64,000 nt of DNA, from contig NZ_JACSGR010000008.1 in NCBI RefSeq assembly GCF_016025525.2, forward strand, positions 62,001-126,000, read 5' to 3'. Shown here in pieces: positions 31,176 through 40,545 of the stretch (the stretch's first letter is position 1; every line of letters starts with the position of its first letter). The stretch is from Eikenella glucosivorans (GTDB lineage Bacteria; Pseudomonadota; Gammaproteobacteria; Burkholderiales; Neisseriaceae). The notes under the pieces were generated by a model, which did no database searches, was not told where the DNA came from, and saw only the letters and a list, made by a program, of their open reading frames with translations. The position numbers were made by a program, and so were the translations under genes.

Positions 31176-31252
31176 TGCAGCCGTTTTAACTTCGTTGAAA
31201 CTTACGCTTTAGCTTTGCAGAAACTCACTTCGTTCGTTTTCAGGTAGCCTAT
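31176..31252. repeat. Composite repeat element ending in a DUS
   Basis: Contains TTTAACTTCGTTGAAACTTACGCTTTAGCTTTGCAGAAACTCACTTCG and ends in TTTTCAGGTAGCCT; a degenerate DUS pair (AAGGTAGCCC... GGCTACCTAAAA) lies just before it. It shows both halves of the module, the ACTTCGTTGAA part and the AGCTTTGCAGAAA part, in sequence. Confidence 0.85.
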
Positions 31253-31281
31253 CAAGCATATTCAAACTAAAGGAAAAAACC

Positions 31282-31980
<699 letters not shown>

Positions 31981-31989
31981 GCAGGAAAT

Positions 31990-32056
31990 TATTTTTAACT
32001 TCGTTGAAGCTTGCGCTTTCAGGTAGCCTTCCCCCGCTTTGAGGCTACCTGAAAAA
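31990..32056. repeat. Composite repeat plus DUS pair
   Basis: TTTTTAACTTCGTTGAAGCTTGCGCTTTCAGGTAGCC is followed by an opposed DUS (GAGGCTACCTGAAAA near 32040). The palindrome CTTCGTTGAAG is visible in the first part. Confidence 0.8.
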
Positions 32057-32117
32057 CAGATGAAGCGAGTTTCTGCCAGCTCAAACCCAACCAACCCTCA
32101 CCTGCGAAAGGCACGCC

Positions 32118-32786
32118 ATGTGGAATTTAATCAACGCCCCTGAAACCGAAATCTTCGGCATCGCCATCGCCCTGATGCTGATGCTCGGCCTCTTGGAGCT
32201 GCTCTCGCTCCTGGCCGGCGGCTTCACCGACTGGCTCGACAACCTGCTGCCCGACAGCCTCACCGAAGCCGATTTGGATACCGATCTGCACGGCGGCATT
32301 GAAGGTGCGGGCGCTTTCGTGCGCTTTCTGGATTGGCTGTATGTGGGGCGCGTGCCGCTGATGATGCTGCTGGTGGTGTTTCTCGCCGTGTTCGGGCTGG
32401 CGGGCTATGTGCTGCAATCTTTGTGTGCCAGCCTGTTTGGCGGCTACCTGAACGGATGGCTGGCGGCGCTTGCGGCCTGGTTCCTCTCGCTGCCCCTGGT
32501 GCGGCTCACGGCGGGCGGCTTATACAAAATCATGCCGAAAGACGAAACCACCGCCGTGCCGCAGGCCAGCCTGGTGGGGCGCGTGGGTACCGTGGTGCTG
32601 GGCGAGGCGCGGCCGGGCAGCCCGGCGCAGGTGCGCGTGAAAGACAGCTACGGCCAGCAGCACTATGTGATGGCCGAGCCCGACGGCGAAGGCGTGCTCA
32701 AACAGGGCGAGGCGGTGCTGCTGGTGTCGCTGGCGGGCAATACGTTTAAGGCGATTGCCAACCCGAGCGTGAGCTTGGTGGATTAG
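32118..32786 (+). CDS. yqiJ: YqiJ-like membrane protein with C-terminal OB-fold (NfeD-related)
   Basis: 222 residues with an N-terminal helix (FGIAIALMLMLGLLELLSLLAGG), two or three helices around 70-130, and a C-terminal beta-rich OB-like domain from about 150 (ASLVGRVGTVVLGEARPGSPAQVRVKDSYGQQHYVM). In E. coli, yqiJ is directly followed by the flotillin gene yqiK. Here yqiK is about 9.4 kb downstream with other genes between. Proposed role: partner of flotillin in membrane microdomains. Near 32443 there is a DUS-like GGCTACCTGAAC inside the frame. Confidence 0.85.
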   Translation: MWNLINAPETEIFGIAIALMLMLGLLELLSLLAGGFTDWLDNLLPDSLTEADLDTDLHGGIEGAGAFVRFLDWLYVGRVPLMMLLVVFLAVFGLAGYVLQSLCASLFGGYLNGWLAALAAWFLSLPLVRLTAGGLYKIMPKDETTAVPQASLVGRVGTVVLGEARPGSPAQVRVKDSYGQQHYVMAEPDGEGVLKQGEAVLLVSLAGNTFKAIANPSVSLVD

Positions 32787-32818
32787 GCTACCTGAAAAAT
32801 AAGAATCAAGAGGAAATC

Positions 32819-33418
32819 ATGGAGCATCAATCTGTTAAGCAGGATATGGCTGCCCGTTTGGCGGCGGTGTGCCATAAGCCGCCGCGTGGTGTGGGTGTGG
32901 CGGGCGAGGGGCTGCTGTTTCGCCATTCGCTGCTGCGCGGCTGGCTGCTGCAACCGTTGATGGCCTGGTGGCTCGGCGTGTTCTTTTGGGTGGGAGGCGG
33001 GCTGCAACTGCGGAAATGGGGCGTGCCGCCGCTGCCGGAAGCGGCATATTGGCCGCTCACGGCGCTGTTTGCCCTGTTTTGGCTGTGGCGCACGGAGCGT
33101 TGGTGGTGCCCGCTGACCACGCGCAAATCGCTGTATCTCGATAACGGGCGGCTGGTGGTGTACGGCGTATTCGGGCGCATCCGCTATCAAGGCAGGCACG
33201 ATGGGGCGTATCGAGGTTTTTTTGCCGGCCTCCCCACGCAGTATGAAATGCTCACGGGCGGCCTCTCGCTGCTCACCGGCCGCAGGGGCAGAAGCTTTTG
33301 GCAGGGCTTGGTGCTGGGGCGGGATCGGCACAATATCGGCGCCACGGCGGCGAGGCAGAAGCTGGCGGATGCGGCAGGCTGGCCGGTTTATTCGGCCTGG
33401 CGTTGGGGTGGGGATTGA
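32819..33418 (+). CDS. Membrane protein of a locally expanded family (member 1)
   Basis: 199 residues: two helices around 42-62 (LLQPLMAWWLGVFFWVGGGL) and 77-92, then a soluble beta-rich domain (KSLYLDNGRLVVYGVFGRIRYQGRHDGAYRGFF) ending ATAARQKLADAAGWPV. The arrangement resembles a bacterial PH-like domain behind two helices. The end parallels the GLPV-type ending of the next members. It starts 32 bases after yqiJ with GAGGAAA before the ATG. Function unknown. Confidence 0.65.
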   Translation: MEHQSVKQDMAARLAAVCHKPPRGVGVAGEGLLFRHSLLRGWLLQPLMAWWLGVFFWVGGGLQLRKWGVPPLPEAAYWPLTALFALFWLWRTERWWCPLTTRKSLYLDNGRLVVYGVFGRIRYQGRHDGAYRGFFAGLPTQYEMLTGGLSLLTGRRGRSFWQGLVLGRDRHNIGATAARQKLADAAGWPVYSAWRWGGD

Positions 33419-33505
33419 GGCTACCTGAAAATATTTTGGATAAGGCAAAGCAGTCGGCCATATCGGATGTGAGAAGTTGGGCTACGGCCGGATGGAGCGA
33501 AAACC

Positions 33506-34009
33506 ATGTCAAACGAAATCAAAAAATTACCGCTGAGAGACGAGCCTGCGGGGCGTCACGATACGGAACTGGTGTTGAGGCAGATGGGGCTGCTGTCGGC
33601 GCTCACACTGGGGTGGCTGCTGTTTGCCTGCTCTTGGCTGACGGGCGAGGCGGATACCGCGCTGCGGCTGCAACAAATCAGCGGCTTGCTGCTGACCGGC
33701 TTTTTCTTGGGGCGGTGCTGGCGGGGGCTGCGCAAAATCCGTTATCGCGCGGAAGAAGATTGTCTGTCGGTATATGCCGTGTCACTGCGCGGCTGGCGGC
33801 TGGCCGGGCACTATCCCTTGGCTGATTTTGCCGGGCTGTACCGCGGCGGCGAGGGCACAATCGCCGAGGTGTGGCTGGCGGGCAAAAACGGCGGGCAGGA
33901 TGTGCTGCTGGACAGGATATTCCTGGGCACGGGCGCATTGCGGAAACGCTTTGCGGCGTGTTTGGCGGAATTGAGCCGCGCCACGGGTTTGCCGGTGCGG
34001 GAGCGTTAG
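33506..34009 (+). CDS. Membrane protein of the same family (member 2)
   Basis: 167 residues: two helices about 28-47 and 57-72, then a soluble domain from LRKIRYRAEEDCLSVYAV through WLAGKNGG (123-130) to LSRATGLPVRER. The soluble domain closely matches the C-terminal half of the 471-residue gene downstream (WLAGKAGG ... SRVTGLPLLE), so the two are paralogues. GGAG upstream decides the ATG at 33506. Confidence 0.7.
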   Translation: MSNEIKKLPLRDEPAGRHDTELVLRQMGLLSALTLGWLLFACSWLTGEADTALRLQQISGLLLTGFFLGRCWRGLRKIRYRAEEDCLSVYAVSLRGWRLAGHYPLADFAGLYRGGEGTIAEVWLAGKNGGQDVLLDRIFLGTGALRKRFAACLAELSRATGLPVRER

Positions 34010-34071
34010 TGGCTACCTGAAAACGGCTGGGTACGGACATCCGGCAAGAAGGTTTAATGGAGGTAATCGGG

Positions 34072-34296
34072 ATGAATTGGATGGGGAGCTTACTGGTTTT
34101 GCCGCTTTATATTGTGCTCAGCCTGTTTTTTAAGTGGATTATCTCGTGGGGCGGAGCGGAAAAAATCGAAGGCTGGAAGGCAGGCTGGCTCATCGGCTGG
34201 CAGGCGGGGGATTGGGATACGGAGCAAATCCGCATGTGGGCGCTACTGGCGTGGGCGGCCTGGACGGTGTTTTGCCTGCTGGCCTTGGTGGTATAA
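34072..34296 (+). CDS. Small two-helix membrane protein
   Basis: 74 residues from ATG 34072. GGAGGT at 34059-34064 is 7 bases upstream and rules out the ATG at 34057, which overlaps that SD. Two helices (LLVLPLYIVLSLFFKWIISW and MWALLAWAAWTVFCLLALVV) are joined by a charged, Trp-rich loop. Family unknown. It lies between two members of the expanded membrane family and could be their partner. Confidence 0.65.
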   Translation: MNWMGSLLVLPLYIVLSLFFKWIISWGGAEKIEGWKAGWLIGWQAGDWDTEQIRMWALLAWAAWTVFCLLALVV

Positions 34297-34337
34297 GTTT
34301 GCCGGGCAGTTTTGAGGCTACCTGAAAAAAAGATGGG

Positions 34338-35753
34338 ATGATGGATAAAAATAAAAACAAAACTGTGCTGCTGTATCCGGCCTCGTTTGGCGATATGGTG
34401 TTGGAAGGCGTGCTGGTGGGCGTGGCGCTGGCAGTGTTTGCGTTTATTGCGGCGGCTGTTTTGTTCGGCATTGTGGGCAAGGATGGGTGGCTGATGCAGC
34501 TTGGCTTGCTGGCAGTTTTAATATTGGCCGTGATAGCGGGCGTGATTGCCGTGCCGTGGTGGCGGAAATATATGGTGAACGACATCCTGCGGCTGGACAC
34601 TGAGCGCGGGGTACTGTTGCACGGACGTTGGCGCGATGGACAGGCGCAACGGGAATATCCGCTCTCGATGTTTGCAGCGGTGGCGGCGGAGAAGGTGAAT
34701 GATGATTACCGCGGCTACTACGGGCGTTTGTGGCTGGAATCGGCGGATGGACAAAACGATTTGGTGCTGGAGGAAAACCTGCTGCCGATTAGAAACTCAT
34801 TGAATGATCTGGACAAAGTGCAGGCCCATATTGCCCGCGCCACGGGTTTGGCCAAAAGGCCGATTATCAACACGGAAATCCGCGCGGCGGAGGAAACGGC
34901 GGCCGATCCTGCCCGCTTGCAGGCGCTGCGGCCGAAGGTGTTACCGCTGTGGCGGCAGGCGGTGAATCTGGCAGCGGCGGGGCTATGGGCTTGGCTGGCG
35001 TTGTGGCTGGTGCGCAAGGCGGTGGGCGCGCAGGAAGGGGAAATACCGGGGCTGTTACAGGGCTTTATGGTGCTGCTGGCGCTCGGGCTGCTGGCGGTGG
35101 CGGTGTCGGATGTGGCGGCGGTAATCCGTTCGCGGCGCAAGGTTGAGAAACTGAAAACGGCGTGGCGGCAGCCTTCGGAGGCGAAAGCTGCGCTGGCGGC
35201 GGCACGGCAGTCGGCAAGCGAACCGCAGCCGAAGCTGCCCGGGCGGGCAGCGCCGCAGCAAGCGGATGGGGCGGAATTTGCCGTGTATTCTCTCGGCACC
35301 TTGCTCTCGCGCCTGCCGTTTCTGCTGTTTGCGCTGCTGATGGCGTGTGGCGGGAGCGGGTTTGGCTGGCAGCGGTTGTTTTGGCTGATGGCCCTGCTGT
35401 CTATCGCTGGGCGGCTGGCGAACCGTTGGCACCATTTGCGCAAGCTGCGTTATGCGGCGCGGGAAGACGAGCTGATTGTGTACCGCCTGCACAGTTTCAA
35501 ATGGCTACCTGAAAAACGCTATGCGCTTTCCGATTTTTGCGGTATTTACAGCCGCGTGCGGTGCAACGGCATAAGCGTGGGCTTGAGCGAAATCTGGCTG
35601 GCGGGCAAGGCGGGCGGCAAAAACGTGCGGCTGCTGGAGGCAGATTCGATGATGCGCGACAACCGGCAAACGGCGGCGAAAACGGCGCGGGAAATCAGCC
35701 GCGTTACCGGGCTGCCGCTGCTGGAATATGTGCAAGGGGAAGAGGCTACCTGA
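34338..35753 (+). CDS. Tandemly duplicated membrane protein of the same family (member 3)
   Basis: 471 residues that read as two copies of the 33506 protein. Copy 1 (about 10-175): two helices, then NDILRLDTERGVLLHGRW to IARATGLAKRP. Copy 2 (about 310-471): helices at about 322-360, then LRKLRYAAREDELIVYRL, WLAGKAGGKNVRL and SRVTGLPLLEYV. Between them are two further helices (about 203-256) and an Ala/Gln-rich linker. An Eikenella DUS near 35502 encodes WLPEKRY in copy 2. No known function. Weak SD (GATGGGATG). Confidence 0.7.
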   Translation: MMDKNKNKTVLLYPASFGDMVLEGVLVGVALAVFAFIAAAVLFGIVGKDGWLMQLGLLAVLILAVIAGVIAVPWWRKYMVNDILRLDTERGVLLHGRWRDGQAQREYPLSMFAAVAAEKVNDDYRGYYGRLWLESADGQNDLVLEENLLPIRNSLNDLDKVQAHIARATGLAKRPIINTEIRAAEETAADPARLQALRPKVLPLWRQAVNLAAAGLWAWLALWLVRKAVGAQEGEIPGLLQGFMVLLALGLLAVAVSDVAAVIRSRRKVEKLKTAWRQPSEAKAALAAARQSASEPQPKLPGRAAPQQADGAEFAVYSLGTLLSRLPFLLFALLMACGGSGFGWQRLFWLMALLSIAGRLANRWHHLRKLRYAAREDELIVYRLHSFKWLPEKRYALSDFCGIYSRVRCNGISVGLSEIWLAGKAGGKNVRLLEADSMMRDNRQTAAKTAREISRVTGLPLLEYVQGEEAT

Positions 35754-35880
35754 AAACCGCAGCCAAGGCGGAGTTGCTGCGGAGCTAGAATGCAGTTAAA
35801 CAGGAAATCTCTGCATGTGCGGTAAGTTGTCTGCCTTGTGCGGTTGTGTGCATCGGTTTTTGGTTTTCAGGTAGCCTTTG
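35743..35880. repeat. DUS pair flanking a composite repeat, convergent region
   Basis: A DUS overlapping the 3' end of the 471-residue gene (AGGCTACCTGAA near 35743), then GGAGTTGCTGCGGAGCTAGAA (a diverged module), then TTTTCAGGTAGCCT near 35864. It separates that gene from the convergent ABC transporter gene. Confidence 0.7.
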
Positions 35881-35924
35881 GTGGCGGCGTATTCAAGCCT
35901 TATGTTCTTTAACAATCCGGTATT

Positions 35925-37718
35925 TCAAATCCTGCCGGAACCGCAATCGACCAGGGTGTCGCCCACGCAGATGATTTGGTTGTGGAAGGCGTTGAGGCTG
36001 CTGCGGTGGCCGATGCTCACGATGATGCTCTCTGGCAGTTCGCGCCGCAGCAGGGCATAGAGGGCGGCTTCGGTGTCTTCGTCCAGCGCGGAGGTGGCTT
36101 CGTCGAGCAGCACGAGGCGGGGGCGGGCCACGAGGGTGCGCACGAAGGCGATACGCTGCAGCTCGCCGGGGGAGAGTTTGTGCTGCCAGTCGTCTTCGGT
36201 GTCGAGCAGGGGTTTCAGGTAGCTGAGGCGGCAGGCATCGAGTGCGTTGGCAAGTTGCGCTTCGGTGGGAGCGATGTTGGGGTAGCAGATGGCGCGGCGC
36301 AGGCTGCCTTGGGGGGTGTAGGGGCGCTGGGGGACGAACAGGAGCGCGGAGCGCGGGGGGCTGACCATATGGCCGCTGCTGCCGAAGGGCCAGAGGCCGG
36401 CTAGAGCGCGCAAGAGGGAGGTTTTGCCGCAGCCGGAGGGGCCGCGGATGAGGATGGCGTCGCCGCTTCGGGCGTGCAGGCTGATGTTGCTGATGAGGGG
36501 GTCGCCGTTGCTGCGGTAGAGGGTGAGGTTTTCGGTGTGCAGGATGTGTTGGTCGGGGTGGTGTTCGGGCTGGCGGTAGGGCAGGTGGCTTTGCATGCTT
36601 TGGAAGAAGCCGTCAAGGCGCTCGAGCCGGGCTTGGTAGGCGGTGAAGTCTTTGTAGGTGTTGCGGAAGAAGGAGAGGGCGCGTTGCAGGCGGTTGAAGG
36701 CCTGCACGGTTTGGTGCATGTCGCCGATTTTCACTTGGCCGGCGAAGAAGCGGGGGGCTTGCAGCATGAGGGGCAGGAGGTTGGAGATTTGGGTGATGCC
36801 GGTGTTGAAGCCGTTCAGCCCGAGGCTGCGGTACACGATCTGCCAGCGGTTGCGGATGATGTGGTTGAAGTGGCGGCGCAGGTTGCGCTGTTCGGCGGCT
36901 TCGCCGTTGTAGAAGGCGATGCTTTCGGCGTGGTCGCGGATGCGCACGAGGGCGTAGCGGTAGTCGCCGTTGTAGCGTTCGTTTTGGAAGTTGAGCTTCA
37001 CCAGGGGGCGGCCGATCCACACGGAGGTGGCGGTGGCGAAGAGGATGAAGAGGTAGATAAACATCACCATGCCGCGCGGAATTTGCAGCCCGAACACGGC
37101 CAGCACGCCGGATAGCCCCCAGAGGATGGCGGTGAATTCCACGGTGGAGACGATGGCGTTGATCAGTCCGCGCACCATGCTCATGGTGGAGGCGATGAAG
37201 TCTTGCGCGTCTTGCTGGATGCGTTGGTCGATGTTGTCGGGGGCGTGGCGGCGCATGTGCAGGCGGTAGTAGTTTTTATGCGCGAGCCAGCTTTCGGTGA
37301 GCGCGGCGTTGAGCTTTTCCAGCCAGCGGATGAGGAAAACCTGCTCCAGGAAGTCGTTGCTGATGATGTGGATGATTTTGCACAGCACCAGCATGATGTT
37401 GATGCTGGCGAAAAACCAGAAGGCGGCGGCGGCTTTGTCTTGCAGCGAGCTGTAGAGGCCGTTGTAGAAGAAGGTATTAAGCACGCTGATACGCACTTCG
37501 AGCAGCACCATCAGGAGCAGCGTGCCCAGGAGCAGGGCGGTTTGCACGGTGCTGCTGCGCGAGAGGCAGGGGCGTACGATGCGGCCGAAGCGCCGGCCGA
37601 AGGTGGTGCGCCGCAACAATAGGGCGGCCAGCGCGCAAAACAGCAATACGCCGAGAAAGCTCTGCAGCAGCCACAGTGGGCTGCCCAGGAGCTCGGTTTT
37701 CCATTGTTCTTGTTTCAT
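35925..37718 (-). CDS. SbmA/BacA-type ABC transporter (fused permease-ATPase, YddA-like)
   Basis: 597 residues. The N-terminal part (to about 340) is a membrane domain of the SbmA/BacA_ABC type with six helices and NIDQRIQQDAQDF and YRYALVRIRDHAESIAFYNGE. The C-terminal part is a nucleotide-binding domain with Walker A GPSGCGKTSLL, the signature-like LSPGELQRIAF, and Walker B LVLLDEATSALDED. Relatives include E. coli YddA and mycobacterial Rv1819c, which move vitamin B12, peptides or fatty acyl groups. Substrate here unknown. The window has both a non-ATPase SbmA (21.6 kb) and this ABC form. Confidence 0.88.
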   Translation of the reverse strand: MKQEQWKTELLGSPLWLLQSFLGVLLFCALAALLLRRTTFGRRFGRIVRPCLSRSSTVQTALLLGTLLLMVLLEVRISVLNTFFYNGLYSSLQDKAAAAFWFFASINIMLVLCKIIHIISNDFLEQVFLIRWLEKLNAALTESWLAHKNYYRLHMRRHAPDNIDQRIQQDAQDFIASTMSMVRGLINAIVSTVEFTAILWGLSGVLAVFGLQIPRGMVMFIYLFILFATATSVWIGRPLVKLNFQNERYNGDYRYALVRIRDHAESIAFYNGEAAEQRNLRRHFNHIIRNRWQIVYRSLGLNGFNTGITQISNLLPLMLQAPRFFAGQVKIGDMHQTVQAFNRLQRALSFFRNTYKDFTAYQARLERLDGFFQSMQSHLPYRQPEHHPDQHILHTENLTLYRSNGDPLISNISLHARSGDAILIRGPSGCGKTSLLRALAGLWPFGSSGHMVSPPRSALLFVPQRPYTPQGSLRRAICYPNIAPTEAQLANALDACRLSYLKPLLDTEDDWQHKLSPGELQRIAFVRTLVARPRLVLLDEATSALDEDTEAALYALLRRELPESIIVSIGHRSSLNAFHNQIICVGDTLVDCGSGRI

Positions 37719-37751
37719 GGTGTGCGGGTGTGTGGGAGGGTAACTTTATTT

Positions 37752-37878
37752 TTCAGGTAGCCTTCCGGTTTGCCTGCCCGAAAGGCTACCTGAAAAATCA
37801 AAACGGCAAGGCAGGAAGCGCATCCGCCAAACAGCGCGGAAGGCTACCTGAAAACAGTGCGGCATTTTTCAGGTAGCC
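37752..37878. repeat. Two DUS inverted pairs between ABC transporter and receptor genes
   Basis: Reverse DUS at about 37752 pairs with a forward copy near 37782. A second pair (forward near 37841, reverse near 37866) follows. The second lies just beyond the receptor stop (37909 on the minus strand) and is its likely terminator. Confidence 0.75.
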
Positions 37879-37908
37879 TCTGCGGGGCCTTACGCTGTGC
37901 CCAAGCGC

Positions 37909-40149
37909 TTAAAACTCAAACTTGGCGGAAACGCTGATTTCGCGCGGGTTGCCGATGGCGATCATCGGATAAGTTTCCGAAGAACCTGTGGTGGAGGTGT
38001 AATACAGGCGGTTGGTCAGGTTTTTACCGTTGAGGCGGATGTTGAGTTTGTTATCGCCGATTTTGGTGTCGTAAGACACGAAGGCGTCGGCCACGGTGGC
38101 GGAAGGCACTTTCCACAGGCGGCCGTTGCTGTCGGCATCTTTGGCAATATACCAAGCGCCGTTGTATTTGGCGCCGATGCCGCCGCGCCAGTTGCCGCCC
38201 AGGGCGTTGCCGAAATCGTAGGTGAGGTAGAGGCCGAACTGGTTGCGTGGGGTGTTGTTCAGCGGCAGGCCGACCAATGTGGGTCTACCATCCAGCATCT
38301 TGGTTTCGGTGTAGGCATAGTTGGCGTTCACGCCCAGTCGCTCAGTGATCTGGCCGCCCATTTCGGCCTCAAAGCCTATAGAGCGGGCGCGGGCATCGTA
38401 GAAATACTGCCTATTGCTGGCAGGACCAACGGAATAGCTGACATTCTCACGAATAATATGGAAGGCTGCCATAGCGGCGGAAAGGCGCTCGCCGGCAAAT
38501 TTGGCGCCGATTTCAAAGGAGCGGCCTTTTTCAGGATTGACACTACCCGGAACTTCATTGGCGATGGCTACCTGCGGGCGGAAGGAGGTGGCGTAGCTGC
38601 CGTAGAGCGACCATTGCGGGGTGAGGCGGTAGGTAACGCCGAGCGAGGGTGAAAGGTTCCAGCCGTGGTTGTCGGTGTTGGCCTTAAACACGAAGTTGCG
38701 GTCGGCGCGGCCGGCGTATTGGTTGTAGTAGTCGGCGCGCAATCCGGCGGACACAATCCATTTTTCGCCAAAGTGCATGTCGTCGTTGGCATACAGCGAC
38801 ACGGTTTTCAGGATTTCGGTTTGCTGCGTGTTGTTGCCTTGGCCGTCGAAGGTGTTCACGCCGGGCTGCGGGGAAATCTGGCCGTACACCGGATTGTACA
38901 TATTGATGGTGTAGTTGTTGCCGGGGCTTTGGTAGATTTTGCCCAGCAGGCGGTCGTTGTGCATGGCTTCAAGGCCGAAGCCGAGCTTGTGGCGCACGCT
39001 GCCCCAGCGCACGTCGCCGTTCAGGTTGAAGGCGAGGTTGTGTACGCGCAAACGGGCGTCCTGTGTGCCGTCGATGCGGCGGCGCACGATGCCAGTGCTG
39101 GTGTTGATGCCGGCGGCGGTGTTGGCGATGCGGGCTTTCCAGTCGTCGTAGGTGTGGTAAGTGAAGCCGTAGTTGAAGCGGGCTTTCCAGTTGTCGTTCA
39201 GGCGGTGGTCGAGGGTGAACTGGAATAGGTGGTTTTTGCCGCTCTGCTCGCTGAAGGGTTCATCCAGGCGGCGTTCGGCGGGGATGGCCAGAGGTTTGCC
39301 GTAGTTTGCGCCTTGGGTGGAGTCGATGAAGGTGCCGCGGTCGAAGGGGATGGTGTAGTCGAGGTATTCGTAGGCGGCGGTGATGGTGGTGTCTTCGCCG
39401 ATCCATTTGATGGAGGGGGCGATGGTGGTTTGCTTGATTTCGCCGAAGTTGCGCCAGTAGTCGCTTTGGCGGTAGTCGGCGATGAAGCGGTAGGCCAGGC
39501 TCTGGCTTTCATTGAGGGGGCCGGTGAAATCCACGCCGATTTGGCGGGCGCTGTGGCTGCCGAGGCTGGCGTTCACAGAGCGGGAAGGTTTGAGCTGCGG
39601 CTGTTTGGTGACCACGTTTACCACGCCGCCTGGGTCTTGCACGCCGTAGAGGGTGGAGGCGGGGCCTTTGAGCACTTCCACGCGCTCGGCGGTGGGGCTG
39701 AACACGTGGGTTTGCGTCATCTGCATGCCGTTGCGCAGCACGGAGTTGTCGCGGTTGTCGCCGAAGCCGCGTTTCACCACGGCTTCGAGCGTGCCGGCCA
39801 GGGTGTTGGCCTGGCGGATGCCGCTCACGGTGAGCAGGGCTTCATCCAGTGAGCCGGGGCGGCGGTCTTCGAGCACGGCGGGGGTAACGATGTTTACGCT
39901 GCGGGGCACTTCCAGGAGCGGGGTGTTGCCGCCGCCGATCACGTCGGCGGAAATGGGCTGGTAGCCGCTGGCATAACGGCGGCGGGCGGTGATTTCGATG
40001 GTTTCGAGCTCGGCGCTGTCGGTGGCGGTTTCGGCGCTTTGCTGGGCTTGCGCGGCCCGGGTGCCTTCGGCGTGGAGCAGGCCGGGGCTGCCGATGGCGG
40101 CAAGGGCGAGGATGAGGGTTTTGAGGTGTGCGTGCTGCGGTTTTTTCAT
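37909..40149 (-). CDS. TonB-dependent siderophore receptor
   Basis: 746 residues from ATG 40149 (MKKPQHAHLKTLILALAAIGSPGLLHAEG), a signal peptide. An upstream in-frame start (40233) is unlikely because it would precede the signal. A TonB-box-like ELETIEITA follows at about 45. The plug domain has VPRSVNIVTPAVLEDRRPGSLDEALLTVSGI and PASTLYGVQDPGGVVNVVTKQP. The barrel ends in a terminal phenylalanine (SVSAKFEF). This is the siderophore-receptor branch. The ligand cannot be told, and no siderophore genes are close. Iron regulation is expected but no convincing Fur box was seen. Confidence 0.9.
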   Translation of the reverse strand: MKKPQHAHLKTLILALAAIGSPGLLHAEGTRAAQAQQSAETATDSAELETIEITARRRYASGYQPISADVIGGGNTPLLEVPRSVNIVTPAVLEDRRPGSLDEALLTVSGIRQANTLAGTLEAVVKRGFGDNRDNSVLRNGMQMTQTHVFSPTAERVEVLKGPASTLYGVQDPGGVVNVVTKQPQLKPSRSVNASLGSHSARQIGVDFTGPLNESQSLAYRFIADYRQSDYWRNFGEIKQTTIAPSIKWIGEDTTITAAYEYLDYTIPFDRGTFIDSTQGANYGKPLAIPAERRLDEPFSEQSGKNHLFQFTLDHRLNDNWKARFNYGFTYHTYDDWKARIANTAAGINTSTGIVRRRIDGTQDARLRVHNLAFNLNGDVRWGSVRHKLGFGLEAMHNDRLLGKIYQSPGNNYTINMYNPVYGQISPQPGVNTFDGQGNNTQQTEILKTVSLYANDDMHFGEKWIVSAGLRADYYNQYAGRADRNFVFKANTDNHGWNLSPSLGVTYRLTPQWSLYGSYATSFRPQVAIANEVPGSVNPEKGRSFEIGAKFAGERLSAAMAAFHIIRENVSYSVGPASNRQYFYDARARSIGFEAEMGGQITERLGVNANYAYTETKMLDGRPTLVGLPLNNTPRNQFGLYLTYDFGNALGGNWRGGIGAKYNGAWYIAKDADSNGRLWKVPSATVADAFVSYDTKIGDNKLNIRLNGKNLTNRLYYTSTTGSSETYPMIAIGNPREISVSAKFEF

Positions 40150-40545
40150 GAAGGGTTTCCCATAAAGAAAGGCAGTGAGAGCTAAGCTACTGCCGTATCG
40201 GTTAAAAAATGCTGTATTGAGAACGGTTGGCATTCTAATGGGCGCTGGCTGTTTGGCAAGCCGCGGGCGGGCTAGTTTTAATTAACGTGATGTTTTGTTG
40301 ATAAAAAATTGTTTGTAAAAGCGGGGTGTTGTTGCAAAAGGGTTACAGATTGGGGCGGAGTTGAATGAAAAGGGCGGGGCTCGGTGGGGGAAAGGGCTGC
40401 CTGAAAAGGGTTTTGGGGGAAAATGGCGGGGTTTGGGCTGTGTTGAGGCTTATGTTTTCAGGTAGCCTGTGGGGCAGGGATTGGGCTACCTGAAAAAGGG
40501 GATAGATGGTTGGGATTTGCTGGTAAAGGATTTTCAGGTAGCCGT
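40150..40545. other. Intergenic region upstream of the receptor
   Basis: About 400 bases without a gene. It holds the receptor promoter region on the minus strand (AT-rich stretch around 40265-40325) and a dyad AGAATGCCAACCGTTCT (minus strand, near 40225-40245). A mismatched DUS-like GGCTGCCTGAAAA lies near 40397, and three DUS copies are at 40455-40545, the last directly abutting the next ATG. Confidence 0.5.

Noticed and set aside
36345..36360. Poly-G phase-variation tract in the ABC transporter gene
   Set aside because: The run is only six G. Similar six-base runs occur elsewhere by chance, too short to be a confident slippage tract.
40210..40260. Fur box before the TonB-dependent receptor
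   Set aside because: The dyad AGAATGCCAACCGTTCT does not resemble the GATAATGATAATCATTATC-type consensus closely enough to call.
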